DNA of 64,000 nucleotides from assembly GCA_034436355.1 (NCBI GenBank), contig DAOTVQ010000002.1:1-64000 (forward strand), in the 5' to 3' direction. This document shows positions 51,757 through 60,320 of the stretch, piece by piece. The first letter of the stretch is position 1, and every line of letters starts with the position of its first letter. Origin of the DNA: CP2-2F sp034436355 (GTDB lineage Bacteria > Chloroflexota > Anaerolineae > Aggregatilineales > UBA2796). The notes below the pieces were generated by a model that searched no databases, was not told the DNA's origin, and saw only the letters and a program-made list of their open reading frames with translations. The position numbers and the translations under genes were made by a program.

Positions 51757-53568
51757 TTATTTATTCCCGAAACGGCTGCGGTAGGCGGGAACTTCCAGCA
51801 TAGGCGGACGCTCCACATCGCTGATCTCGGCAATATCAAGGCTGAAGCGCTCCGGTTCATGCACGATCAACTTCATGCTGCGGTTTGCCTTATCCAGCAG
51901 TTCAACGCTGTAGCGCCGCTCCAAGCGCGAGATGAACACCTGATGAATGGCGAACGACATCTTGCTTAAGCCAACCAAGGGCTGGTTGTGATGCACGCGC
52001 TGCTCAAGATCAACCTGAGCGATGCCTTCCAAGCCGTGCTGCTCATGCAGGTCAATGAGTAAGCCCGTCTCGACACCGTAGCCGCTGAAAAACGGCACAC
52101 GCTCTAAGGCACTGCGCCTGCCGGCATATTCGCCGGAAAGTGGCTGCACAATGCCTGAAAGTTCAGGGTAGAACAAGTTGAGCAGCGGACGTGCCACCAA
52201 TTCCGTAACGCGCCCGCCGCCGAAGGCTTGAAGCTGCTCACCAACTTTGATCGGGCGCTGATAGAAGCCTTTGACGTACTGCACGCTGGCACGTTTGAGC
52301 AGCGGACCGAGCAAGCCGTATACAAAGCGCGGATGAATATTGGTGATGTCGGTATCAATCCACGCGATGATGTCGGTGTTCAGCACATACAGGCTTTTCC
52401 AGAGCGCTTCGCCCTTGCCGCGATAACTGCCCATTTCGGACAAAATCTCAGGATGTCTGTAGGTTGGCACGCCAAGCGATTCGGCAATCGCCACTGTGTT
52501 ATCGGTAGAGTTGCTATCAATCAGCACAATTTGATCAAGCAGCGGCACTGCGTCCATCAGGGCGCCCTTGATAGTGCGAATCACGTTGCCAACAGTCGCT
52601 TCTTCGTTGAGGGCTGGCAGCGCCAACCCAATGGTGACGCCCTGCTTCTCTTTGAGCGCCAAAAGCGCTTCTAGATCGGCGAATTCATCGCTGTGGAAGG
52701 TGTTTTCGGCAAACCAGCGGTCAACGCGGGTTGAGAGTGGTTCTGCAATCCGCACGAATGGGCGCGGTGCGTGGAAGGCAAATTCTTCAGGGGCGTGGGC
52801 GCGCACAAGGATTAGCGGCGTGGGGGTTTGCTCAAAGACGCTGCGAACAACGCTGCTGGTGCCGCTGCCACGCCGATCTGGTTGTTGGAAAGAAGCGCCC
52901 ATCACCACTGCTTTATGGGCGCTGGCTTCTTCAATGATTGCCCGTGTAATATCACCGCTGACGGTGACTGTGCGCCCAATACGCGAATCCGTCCCCATCA
53001 TGACGCTGTAGGGCTGCGATTCGTAAGGACTGCTGGCAACATGCAGCAGCGTGATCGGTGCGCTTTCGGCGAGGGCGTTGGCAACGCGGGTGCCAAGCGA
53101 GAGGTTCGGTCCGCCGCGCAGCGAGAGCAGCACGCCGCCTTTCTCTCGCCACTGATGGCGGCTGATCAGCACCACATCACACGGCGTCTCGCGCAGAATA
53201 GTATCGGTGCTGATGCCGCCGGTTGGTTCGAGCGCACCTGCCCATTCCACAATCAGCAGATCGGCAGCCTCGTGTTCAATTTCCTCGATCACGCTCAGGA
53301 TCGGCTTGTAATCCACATAGACTCGCGTCTCATCGTGGATGTTGTCGCGTTCTTTGGCAAGCGTATCCAGCGCATCGCGCATGTGGCGCGCTTGCAGCGT
53401 GCCTTCGCTCAGCGAGACGCCTTCGGGCATGGTCAGCATGGCGCGCAGGTGAATTTCAAGCGGTATAGATGGCGCAGCCGCCATTTTTTCAGCGAAGGCA
53501 ACCCACGCCTCAAGGGCGCTGATCGTGCTGAGCGCCAGCACAATCCGATACGGTGAAGGAGTCGTCAT
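51757..53568 (-). CDS. Double-USP/glucosyl-3-phosphoglycerate synthase fusion
   Basis: The 603-residue protein has two universal-stress-protein-like units (about 1-140 and 145-280; the second shows VVMGASFQQPDRRGSGTSS and VRSVFEQTPTPLILVRAH). A GT2-type GpgS domain follows (about 300-600) with GLALPALNEEATVGNVI, SNSTDNT, WIDTDITNIHPRFVYGLL (the DxD metal site) and GGGRVTELVARPLLN. GpgS makes glucosyl-3-phosphoglycerate, the precursor of glucosylglycerate solutes. ATG 53568 is used because family translation starts at MTTPSPYR; the preceding gene ends at 53576. Coupling of a stress sensor to a solute enzyme is an inference. Confidence 0.87.
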   Translation of the reverse strand: MTTPSPYRIVLALSTISALEAWVAFAEKMAAAPSIPLEIHLRAMLTMPEGVSLSEGTLQARHMRDALDTLAKERDNIHDETRVYVDYKPILSVIEEIEHEAADLLIVEWAGALEPTGGISTDTILRETPCDVVLISRHQWREKGGVLLSLRGGPNLSLGTRVANALAESAPITLLHVASSPYESQPYSVMMGTDSRIGRTVTVSGDITRAIIEEASAHKAVVMGASFQQPDRRGSGTSSVVRSVFEQTPTPLILVRAHAPEEFAFHAPRPFVRIAEPLSTRVDRWFAENTFHSDEFADLEALLALKEKQGVTIGLALPALNEEATVGNVIRTIKGALMDAVPLLDQIVLIDSNSTDNTVAIAESLGVPTYRHPEILSEMGSYRGKGEALWKSLYVLNTDIIAWIDTDITNIHPRFVYGLLGPLLKRASVQYVKGFYQRPIKVGEQLQAFGGGRVTELVARPLLNLFYPELSGIVQPLSGEYAGRRSALERVPFFSGYGVETGLLIDLHEQHGLEGIAQVDLEQRVHHNQPLVGLSKMSFAIHQVFISRLERRYSVELLDKANRSMKLIVHEPERFSLDIAEISDVERPPMLEVPAYRSRFGNK

Positions 53569-53575
53569 CAGGTCG

Positions 53576-54817
53576 TTATTTTCCTTCCACAAGTGGCACA
53601 AGGTGATTGCGGATCAGCACATCCCAACGGAATTGCTTCCGCACGCGCACGCGCAAACGGTGTGGCGCGTTCACCTCTAAGGTCGAAATGATGCTGGCGG
53701 CAATATCACGCGGCACGCCCTTAACGGGATCGAAGTAGTAGGCGTCGCCCTGACCAGTGCGGCGCAGCGGCGGAATATCCGCGCAGAAGGCGGGAATGCC
53801 TGCCAAGCCCGCCTCGATGATCGGGATGCCAAAGCCTTCCTGCGTGCTGGGGAACAGCAGCGCATCGGCAAGCGTGAACAGGTTCGCCATGCTGTCATCA
53901 TCAGGGATAAGCGGCTGATCGCCTTCGCCGTAAGCATATAGGAAATGCGCCGATCCCTCAACGCCGAGTTCTTGGCGCAGTTTGAGCAGCTCGCCCAGAT
54001 AGCCGGGATTGGCGGGATTGTGCGGACCGGGCGGACCTGTCACGATCAAGCGGTAATCACGCCCCGATAAATCGCGCATGGCGTGCAGGATTTTAATGCC
54101 CAACTCGATGTTCTTTCGGCGCGTGATGCGCGCTGGCAGCAGCAGCAAGCCGTCAGCATCCAGCAGGTGGAGGCGCTCGGCGAGCATGGTTGTGGTTGGC
54201 GTCCAGTGCAGGAAGCGCGCTGGATCAACACCCGGCACCACAACGGCGATGTGTTCGTGCGGCACGCCAAGCAGTTCCGCCAATTCGGTGCGGCGCGCTT
54301 CCGAAACAGTCACATAACGCACATTCGGCCAAGGCTGGCGCAGCAAGTCCCATGGTGCGCCGCTGTGCAGTTCGGGCAGATATTGCGCGTTTGTCCACGC
54401 CAGATCGTGCGCCCAAGCGATGATGCGCGTTCGTCGGCTGCCATTGCCGGTCGAAACCAGCGCTTGGGTCAGCGCCAAGTTCTTATGCAGCGATGTGACG
54501 TTGTGGGCGATGCATACCTCGCAATCTTTCAAAGCGTCGTGCAGGCTGCTGCGGATTTTATCCACCAACTGCCAGAATGCCTCAGTCACCTGACCTTGAT
54601 CGAGTTCACGTTTCACGCTCAGCACCTCAGGCGCCGATGAGCCGAATAAGGGATTGATAACCGCCTCAACACGCGGATCGAACTCGCCGCCGCTGCCACT
54701 GATCACACGCACCCCATAGCCTAGGTCTGCAAGCCCACGTGCGTGATAAGCGATTGTTGATTCAACGCCGCCAACCGTTGGCGGGCTGGCATAGTGCAGA
54801 ATCGCAACTCGTTTCAT
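53576..54817 (-). CDS. Family 4 glycosyltransferase
   Basis: The 413-residue retaining glycosyltransferase has the GT4 opening AILHYASPPTVGGVESTIAYHA and the C-terminal EGFGIPIIEAGLAGIPAF segment, which carries the E-x7-E donor-binding pair. The donor is probably GDP-mannose or UDP-glucose. Next to a GpgS it could form a disaccharide such as mannosylglucosylglycerate, but other glycan roles are possible. It ends 7 nt before the GpgS-fusion start. Confidence 0.88.
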   Translation of the reverse strand: MKRVAILHYASPPTVGGVESTIAYHARGLADLGYGVRVISGSGGEFDPRVEAVINPLFGSSAPEVLSVKRELDQGQVTEAFWQLVDKIRSSLHDALKDCEVCIAHNVTSLHKNLALTQALVSTGNGSRRTRIIAWAHDLAWTNAQYLPELHSGAPWDLLRQPWPNVRYVTVSEARRTELAELLGVPHEHIAVVVPGVDPARFLHWTPTTTMLAERLHLLDADGLLLLPARITRRKNIELGIKILHAMRDLSGRDYRLIVTGPPGPHNPANPGYLGELLKLRQELGVEGSAHFLYAYGEGDQPLIPDDDSMANLFTLADALLFPSTQEGFGIPIIEAGLAGIPAFCADIPPLRRTGQGDAYYFDPVKGVPRDIAASIISTLEVNAPHRLRVRVRKQFRWDVLIRNHLVPLVEGK

Positions 54818-54854
54818 GCGTTCTTATTCCTCTCTGATGCGGCAGCCTTCGGCG

Positions 54855-57299
54855 TTAACGGGCGGCGTAAATGGCAGCGTAAATGGCATACTGCTCATAG
54901 ATGCGGCGAACATAAGTGCGCGTTTCACTGAAGGTGATCGCCTGCACAAACAGGTCAGGGTCACCGCCACTGATCCGCAGCCACGTTGCGCTGTTGCCGG
55001 GCCCGCCGTTGTAGGCAGCCAATGCTGCATAGGCATTGCCGTTGAAGGTCTGCAACTGTTCATATAAGTAGTACACGCCAAACGGCACGTTGATGTAAGG
55101 TCGGTACAGGTCGCTATTTTGATAGTCGCGCTTGCCTAGCTTGCTGGCAATGTAGCTGCCAGTGGTTGGGATGATCTGCATCAAGCCTTGTGCCTGCGCG
55201 CTAGAGGTTGCCGCACCTTGAAATAAACTCTCTTGGCGGATCAGGCTGAAGACCAGCAACGGATCAACGCCATACTGCTGCGCGGCAGGTAAGACTAAAT
55301 CGGCGTAGGCAATTGGAAAGCGCAACGCCGCAATGTATTTAGGAACTTCTACAGTGCGCTGCCCCGAACCATCAATCAGCTTGGCAGCCGCGTTGATTGC
55401 TTCTCGGTACAGCCCAATACGGTAATAATAAGACGCTAATTGGTAAAGCGCTAGTGGATTCTGCCCGTAGGCATCGGTCAGGGCGCTAAATTCTGCCCGC
55501 GCATCATCATAGGCAGCCACTGCCCACAATTCAGCGCCGCGCACCATGCGCTCATCTGCTTCCAACGTCGGTGAGAGCATCCACAACGCGCCGCCACCCT
55601 CAATCTTGAAGGTTTGGCGCATCCATGCCTCTGCCGCATCTATGTTGGCAGGCTGGTTAAATGACCAATCAAGGCGCTCTGGCGGCACAAAGCCACCGCG
55701 CCCTGCCAGCAAGTCTGCGGCGCGCAGGCTGTAATAGCCTAGTGGATCAATTAGAGATGCCTGCTGATAGGCGCTGCGTGCCAATGCCTCTTGATTGTTG
55801 ATCTGGTAGAGCCTGCCTAGCCACAAATAGCCGGCTGCTTGCAGTTCACCCGTGCCGCCGGTTGCCAATAGGGAAAAAAGGCGCTCAGCACGCGCCAAAG
55901 CGCCCTGATTATAGGCTGCCATGCCGCCGCGAAAGAGTCCATCCATCGCTTGCTGGGTGCCGGGATATTTACTGCCGAGTATCTCGAACGTGGCAAGGCT
56001 TTGTTCAGCGTCGCCCTGTGTGGAATGCAAATACCCCACCCGCCAGAGCGCTTCGGGTGCTTCGGGCAGGTTTGGGTAGGTTTCGGCAAGGGCAAGGTAG
56101 CGGGCTATAGCGCCTGCAATATCGCCGCTGAGGAATAAAGTGCGCCCTTGTTCCAGCCATGCTTCACCAAAGCGCGCACTGGTCGGATAGTTAGTCAGAA
56201 TCGTTTGAAAAGCAGTGTTCGCGGCGGCTGCATTGCCTACCTCGCGGTAGGCACGCCCAAGCAGCAGGTAAACGTTCGGGTCAATCTCGCCAAGCGGCGT
56301 GCTGCTGGTATAGTCGTGAAACGCCTCAATGGCGTCGGCGTAATCTTTGGCAGCATAGCTGATCCGCCCGCGTGTCAGGTTCTCCACACGCAAGCCATTC
56401 GCCAGCAGCACTTGCATGGCACGGTAGCCTTCGGGCGTTTCGGGATAATCACGCACGATCTCTTGGAAGCGCGGTAAGGCTACCGCGATGTTGTTAACGC
56501 GCTGCAAGGCGTTGGCTGCCGCAAAGGTGATGGCTGCGCGGTAGCCTGCGTTACGCGCCACGCTTAAAATCGCGTCGTACTGCTCAATGGCAGCCGCAAT
56601 GTTGCCTGCGTTCAGGTAGCCTGCTGCTAACTTTTCGCGCAGCACCAGCATTGGCACCAAGCTGCGCGAGCGCTCGACTGCTGCCGCGTAGTTGGCAAGT
56701 GCTTGGGCAGGATCGCCCAGCGCAAGGTAGGCGTCGCCAATGCGTTCGTAGGCATAGCTGTCAATCAGGTTCGGACGCAAGGCAAGGTAGGCACTAAATT
56801 CAGTGATGGCAGCCTGCCATGCCGAAGCGCCTAAATAGGCATCACCGCGCAGAAAGTGCGCTTGTGCGCGGCGCACGTCATCGGGATAGGTGCTGATGAA
56901 TTGGCTGAGTGCATCCACCGCAAGGCTGAACTGCCCTTCGCGCAGGGCAGCTTGCCCATAGCCAAAGGCGGCATCAGCGCGCAGCCGTGGGTCAACAGCG
57001 GTGATCGGCTGTTCGAGGATTGAGCGGTAGACCTCCACAGCCGCGTTAAAATTACCATTTTGCAAAGCGATGTTTGCTTCGGCTATCGCCACAAACGGCA
57101 CCGCTGTGGGCGTGGGCGGAATGGTTGGTGTGGCAGTTGGTTCGGGTGGTGCGGTCGGTGTTTCGGTAGGTGCAGCAAGGCTTGGCGTTGCCGTGACGAC
57201 CAGAGCGACGCTTTCTTGTGCCAGAGAACAGCCCAAAAAGGCAGGTAGCAGGCAGGTGAATAAGGCAAGCCGCCAACGGGCAGAGAGTAAATCACGCAT
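54855..57299 (-). CDS. TPR-containing lytic transglycosylase lipoprotein
   Basis: The 814-residue protein has a signal ending in a lipobox (LLPAFLGC, Cys about residue 24) and a Thr/Pro-rich linker. A superhelix of many TPR-like repeats follows (about 65-640), and a C-terminal SLT domain ends the protein. In the SLT domain the catalytic Glu is in IRQESLFQGAATSSAQAQGL, with GLMQIIP and AYNGGPGN. The plan is that of Slt70-like enzymes, which cut peptidoglycan to 1,6-anhydromuropeptides. ATG 57299 is used because the lipobox signal starts there; the frame is open to 57335. Confidence 0.93.
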   Translation of the reverse strand: MRDLLSARWRLALFTCLLPAFLGCSLAQESVALVVTATPSLAAPTETPTAPPEPTATPTIPPTPTAVPFVAIAEANIALQNGNFNAAVEVYRSILEQPITAVDPRLRADAAFGYGQAALREGQFSLAVDALSQFISTYPDDVRRAQAHFLRGDAYLGASAWQAAITEFSAYLALRPNLIDSYAYERIGDAYLALGDPAQALANYAAAVERSRSLVPMLVLREKLAAGYLNAGNIAAAIEQYDAILSVARNAGYRAAITFAAANALQRVNNIAVALPRFQEIVRDYPETPEGYRAMQVLLANGLRVENLTRGRISYAAKDYADAIEAFHDYTSSTPLGEIDPNVYLLLGRAYREVGNAAAANTAFQTILTNYPTSARFGEAWLEQGRTLFLSGDIAGAIARYLALAETYPNLPEAPEALWRVGYLHSTQGDAEQSLATFEILGSKYPGTQQAMDGLFRGGMAAYNQGALARAERLFSLLATGGTGELQAAGYLWLGRLYQINNQEALARSAYQQASLIDPLGYYSLRAADLLAGRGGFVPPERLDWSFNQPANIDAAEAWMRQTFKIEGGGALWMLSPTLEADERMVRGAELWAVAAYDDARAEFSALTDAYGQNPLALYQLASYYYRIGLYREAINAAAKLIDGSGQRTVEVPKYIAALRFPIAYADLVLPAAQQYGVDPLLVFSLIRQESLFQGAATSSAQAQGLMQIIPTTGSYIASKLGKRDYQNSDLYRPYINVPFGVYYLYEQLQTFNGNAYAALAAYNGGPGNSATWLRISGGDPDLFVQAITFSETRTYVRRIYEQYAIYAAIYAAR

Positions 57300-57357
57300 G
57301 GTGGCGATTATGGCGAGAGTCAGCGGGATTGTCAATTAGAATCGCCCGCGCTATCTA

Positions 57358-57371
57358 TGCAAGCGCTTGCA
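57358..57371. promoter_or_regulatory. LacI-family-like palindrome
   Basis: TGCAAGCGCTTGCA is a perfect 14-bp palindrome in the gap between the divergent transglycosylase and aminopeptidase genes. It fits the TGnAAnCGnTTnCA shape common to LacI/CcpA-type operators. No LacI-family gene is in the window. Confidence 0.5.
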
Positions 57372-57445
57372 GTAACCTGCATAGCATTTTTCATCAAAAC
57401 GCGGCATAGTTAATGCCATTGAGACCGTCTTGAAAGGATTTTCTA

Positions 57446-58549
57446 ATGACAGACCCACGCGTGGTGCGTTTGGCGCGCACTCTAGTAGAGTATTCGGTCG
57501 CGGTTCAAAAGGGTGAAACCGTCATCCTGACGGGTGAACTCAGTGGGCTGCCGCTCATCCGCGAAGTGTATAAAGAAGTGGTACGCGCCGGCGGTCACTG
57601 CATTCCCATGCTGAGCGACGAGACGATGGGCAATACCTTTTTGCGCCATGCCAGCGATGAGCAGCTTGATTGGATTTCGCCATTGGAAGAATGGATGGCG
57701 AAAGATGCCAAAGTGCTGATTGCCATTCGTAGCACAAATAACACACGCGCCGCCACCAACATTGATCCGAGCCGTGCGGCACGCCGTGCCCGCAGCCGCA
57801 ATGAGCTGAACAAGATTCGCTTCATGCGCTCTGCCAGCGGCGATCAGCGTTGGACGCTCACCCAATTCCCAACAGAGGCATACGCCCAAGAGGCGGACAT
57901 GAGCCTTGAAGAATTCGAGGATTTTGTTTATAAAGCCTGCTTCGTGGATCAGCCGGATCCGATAGCGTTATGGCGCAAGTTGGGCGAAGATCAGCAAAAG
58001 TATGTGGACTGGCTGAAGGGCAAGAAACAAGTGCGCCTACGCAGCGCCAACGCTGACCTCACTTTGAGCATTGAAGGGCGCACCTTCGTGAACTCGACTG
58101 CCACGCACAACATGCCCAGCGGTGAGATTTTTACAGGGCCCGTTGAAGATTCGGTCAATGGTTGGGTGCGCTTCACCTTCCCTGCCATTCGGGAAGGGCG
58201 TGTGGTAGATGGCGTTGAACTGCGCTTTGAGAATGGGCGCGTAGTGAGTGCCAAAGCTGCTAAAAACGAAGAATACCTGCTGGCGCAGCTTGAAACAGAT
58301 CCCGGTGCGCGCTATCTGGGCGAGTTCGCCATCGGCACCAATTTCGGCATTCAGCGCTTCACCGGTAATATTTTGTTTGATGAGAAGATCGGCGGCACGG
58401 TGCATATGGCGCTCGGACGCGGCTATCCGGAGACGGGCAGCCAAAACGAGTCTGCCATTCACTGGGATATGATCTGCGATATGCGGCAGGGCGGCGAAAT
58501 CGTCGTAGATGGCGAAACGCTCTACCGTGATGGCAAGTTTGTGTTCTAG
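57446..58549 (+). CDS. M29-family metallo-aminopeptidase
   Basis: The 367-residue protein belongs to the thermophilic aminopeptidase (AmpS/T) family. The N-terminal domain has EYSVAVQKGETVILTGE. The C-terminal metal site shows MPSGEIFTGPVEDSVNGW (Glu ligand), GEFAIGTNFGI, IHWDMICDMR and ALGRGYPE. It removes N-terminal amino acids and usually needs Co, Zn or Mg. It is transcribed alone: a hairpin follows and nuoJ has its own promoter. Confidence 0.94.
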   Translation: MTDPRVVRLARTLVEYSVAVQKGETVILTGELSGLPLIREVYKEVVRAGGHCIPMLSDETMGNTFLRHASDEQLDWISPLEEWMAKDAKVLIAIRSTNNTRAATNIDPSRAARRARSRNELNKIRFMRSASGDQRWTLTQFPTEAYAQEADMSLEEFEDFVYKACFVDQPDPIALWRKLGEDQQKYVDWLKGKKQVRLRSANADLTLSIEGRTFVNSTATHNMPSGEIFTGPVEDSVNGWVRFTFPAIREGRVVDGVELRFENGRVVSAKAAKNEEYLLAQLETDPGARYLGEFAIGTNFGIQRFTGNILFDEKIGGTVHMALGRGYPETGSQNESAIHWDMICDMRQGGEIVVDGETLYRDGKFVF

Positions 58550-58554
58550 CAAGC

Positions 58555-58582
58555 GCAGGGATCAGTTTCGGCTGATCCCTGC
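58555..58582 (+). terminator. Hairpin terminator after the M29 gene
   Basis: GCAGGGATCAG (58555-58565) pairs perfectly with CTGATCCCTGC (58572-58582) around TTTCGG. TGTAATCTTTA follows, so the T tract is imperfect. Confidence 0.65.
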
Positions 58583-58602
58583 TGTAATCTTTATGGGTGA
58601 CA

Positions 58603-58631
58603 TTGGCGCGAAAGTCTGTTTGCGCTAAAAT
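58603..58631 (+). promoter_or_regulatory. Promoter of the nuoJKLM unit
   Basis: TTGGCG (58603-58608) and TAAAAT (58626-58631) are 17 nt apart, 43 nt before the nuoJ ATG. Confidence 0.6.
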
Positions 58632-58673
58632 GAACAAGCTAACCATTCTGTGCAGCTTCAGGGCTAAAAACTC

Positions 58674-59969
58674 ATGACGTTTGAACTGTTGTTATTCATC
58701 GTCGTGGCGGCTGTGGCAATTTTCTCGGCAGCATTCATGCTCGTCAGCCGAAATGCCGTTCACAGTGCGCTATTTCTCGTGGTGAACTTGCTGTGCGTGG
58801 CATTCTTCTACCTGATGCTCAGCGCACCTTTCTTGGCAATGGTGCAGATCACCGTTTACGCTGGCGCGATCATGGTCTTGTTCATGTTCGTGATCATGCT
58901 GCTTGGCTCCGAGCGCTTGGGCGGCGGCACAGCCAAATATGGCTGGCTGGCGGGCGGTGCTATCGCGCTCACCACCATTTTCTTGGTCGTTGTGTTTGTG
59001 GCAGTTGTGCAGGGGCAAATTGGTGCGCTGGAACCACAACCGCAGCCACCACAAGCGCGCTTTGCCCATGCTGTGGCAAATGCGCCCGCTGTGGATATTT
59101 ACTTGAACAATCAGCGCGTGGCGGCTGATCTAGGCTATGGCGAGTCTACCGCGCTGCAAACGCTGCTGGCAGGCGATTACAACTTGCTGATCTTTGAGGC
59201 GTGTACGGTGGAAGAACGCGGGCTGTGTCCGAACCCTCTGGAGATCGGCGCGGCGCCACTTATGGCGCTGCCCTTCAGCCTGACACCGGATAGTGCAACC
59301 ACATACCTTGTGGCAGGCACACCAACAGACTTGCGCTTGCTGAATGTGCCGCTTGACCTGACGCCGCCCGCCGATGAAAATACTTTCCGCCTGACGGTTG
59401 TTCATGCGCTACCTAATTATGGCGCGGTCAACTTCATCCAACAGGATTTGGCGGATGCAGCGCGCAACACGATTCTGGCTGCTAACCTTGCCTTTGGTGA
59501 GGCATCTGAGCCACTCACGCTCCGCCGCGACACTTATGACTTCCTGTTTGAGAATTTGGGCAACCGCCTTGTGGCGCTGCGTGACTACAGCGCACGGGCG
59601 CGCACGCACGAACTGCTCATCCTGAGCGCGGCGCCTGTGCCAGTGGTGGAAGGTGCGCCAAGCCTACGGATAGATTACATCCGCCCCAGCGCGCCAAGCG
59701 CCGCCCATGAGTATGGCAGCCCACAGCAGATCGGCATCGAAATGCTGACGACGTACCTGCTGCCGTTCCAATTGGTAGCGCTGCTGCTGCTGGCAACCAT
59801 GGTCGGCGCGATTATGCTCACCCGCGAGGAAGTGATTCGGCGAGAGCGTCAACGGCTTGTGGTCAGCCCGGCGATCAAGCGCATCAACCGTGCCATTCCA
59901 ATCAATGTGACCGCCAGCAGCCCCGAAAAAGTGCTGCCTAGCGGCGAAGCCGAACCAAGCGCCGATTAG
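58674..59969 (+). CDS. nuoJ: NADH-quinone oxidoreductase subunit J with a DUF4397-like insertion
   Basis: The 431-residue protein is about twice the normal NuoJ length. Residues 1-115 contain four membrane helices of NuoJ, with VQITVYAGAIMVLFMFVIML in helix 3. Residues about 119-348 are extra: two modules with the pattern RFAHAVANAPAVDIYL...GYGESTAL...LLAGDYNL, the second being RLTVVHALPNYGAVNF, as in DUF4397. Helix 5 (about 361-382, YLLPFQLVALLLLATMVGAIML) resumes NuoJ, then a basic tail. Complex I subunits J, K, L and M form the proton-pumping arm. The inserted domains probably lie outside the membrane. Confidence 0.93.
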   Translation: MTFELLLFIVVAAVAIFSAAFMLVSRNAVHSALFLVVNLLCVAFFYLMLSAPFLAMVQITVYAGAIMVLFMFVIMLLGSERLGGGTAKYGWLAGGAIALTTIFLVVVFVAVVQGQIGALEPQPQPPQARFAHAVANAPAVDIYLNNQRVAADLGYGESTALQTLLAGDYNLLIFEACTVEERGLCPNPLEIGAAPLMALPFSLTPDSATTYLVAGTPTDLRLLNVPLDLTPPADENTFRLTVVHALPNYGAVNFIQQDLADAARNTILAANLAFGEASEPLTLRRDTYDFLFENLGNRLVALRDYSARARTHELLILSAAPVPVVEGAPSLRIDYIRPSAPSAAHEYGSPQQIGIEMLTTYLLPFQLVALLLLATMVGAIMLTREEVIRRERQRLVVSPAIKRINRAIPINVTASSPEKVLPSGEAEPSAD

Positions 59970-59999
59970 TGCGCGCCTAAGACAAGGGGGAAAAGAAGC

Positions 60000-60314
60000 G
60001 TGCAACCACCTACAGTCGCCACTGAATACTTTGTTGTGCTAAGTGCGGTGCTGTTCATCATGGGCGTGCTAGGCGTTCTGGTGCGGCGCAACGCCATCAT
60101 GATCTTTATGTCCGTCGAGCTAATGCTGAACGCTGCCAACCTTGCCCTTGTGGCATTTGCGCGGCAGTGGGGCAATGCAGGCGGGCAGCTCACAGTCTTC
60201 TTCGTGATCACCATCGCCGCGGCGGAAGTGGCAGTCGGCTTAGCGCTGATTGTGGCGATCTTCCGCACGAAGAAATCCATTGATATTGACGAACTCAACG
60301 CGATGCAAGGATAG
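60000..60314 (+). CDS. nuoK: NADH-quinone oxidoreductase subunit K
   Basis: The 104-residue protein has three helices. It carries the NuoK hallmarks GVLVRRNAIMIFMSVELMLN, with the conserved membrane Glu, and FFVITIAAAEVAVGLALI, with the second Glu. The start is GTG at 60000 behind a GGGGG-rich site. It is 30 nt from nuoJ and 6 nt from nuoL. Confidence 0.96.
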   Translation: MQPPTVATEYFVVLSAVLFIMGVLGVLVRRNAIMIFMSVELMLNAANLALVAFARQWGNAGGQLTVFFVITIAAAEVAVGLALIVAIFRTKKSIDIDELNAMQG

Positions 60315-60320
60315 AGTGGC

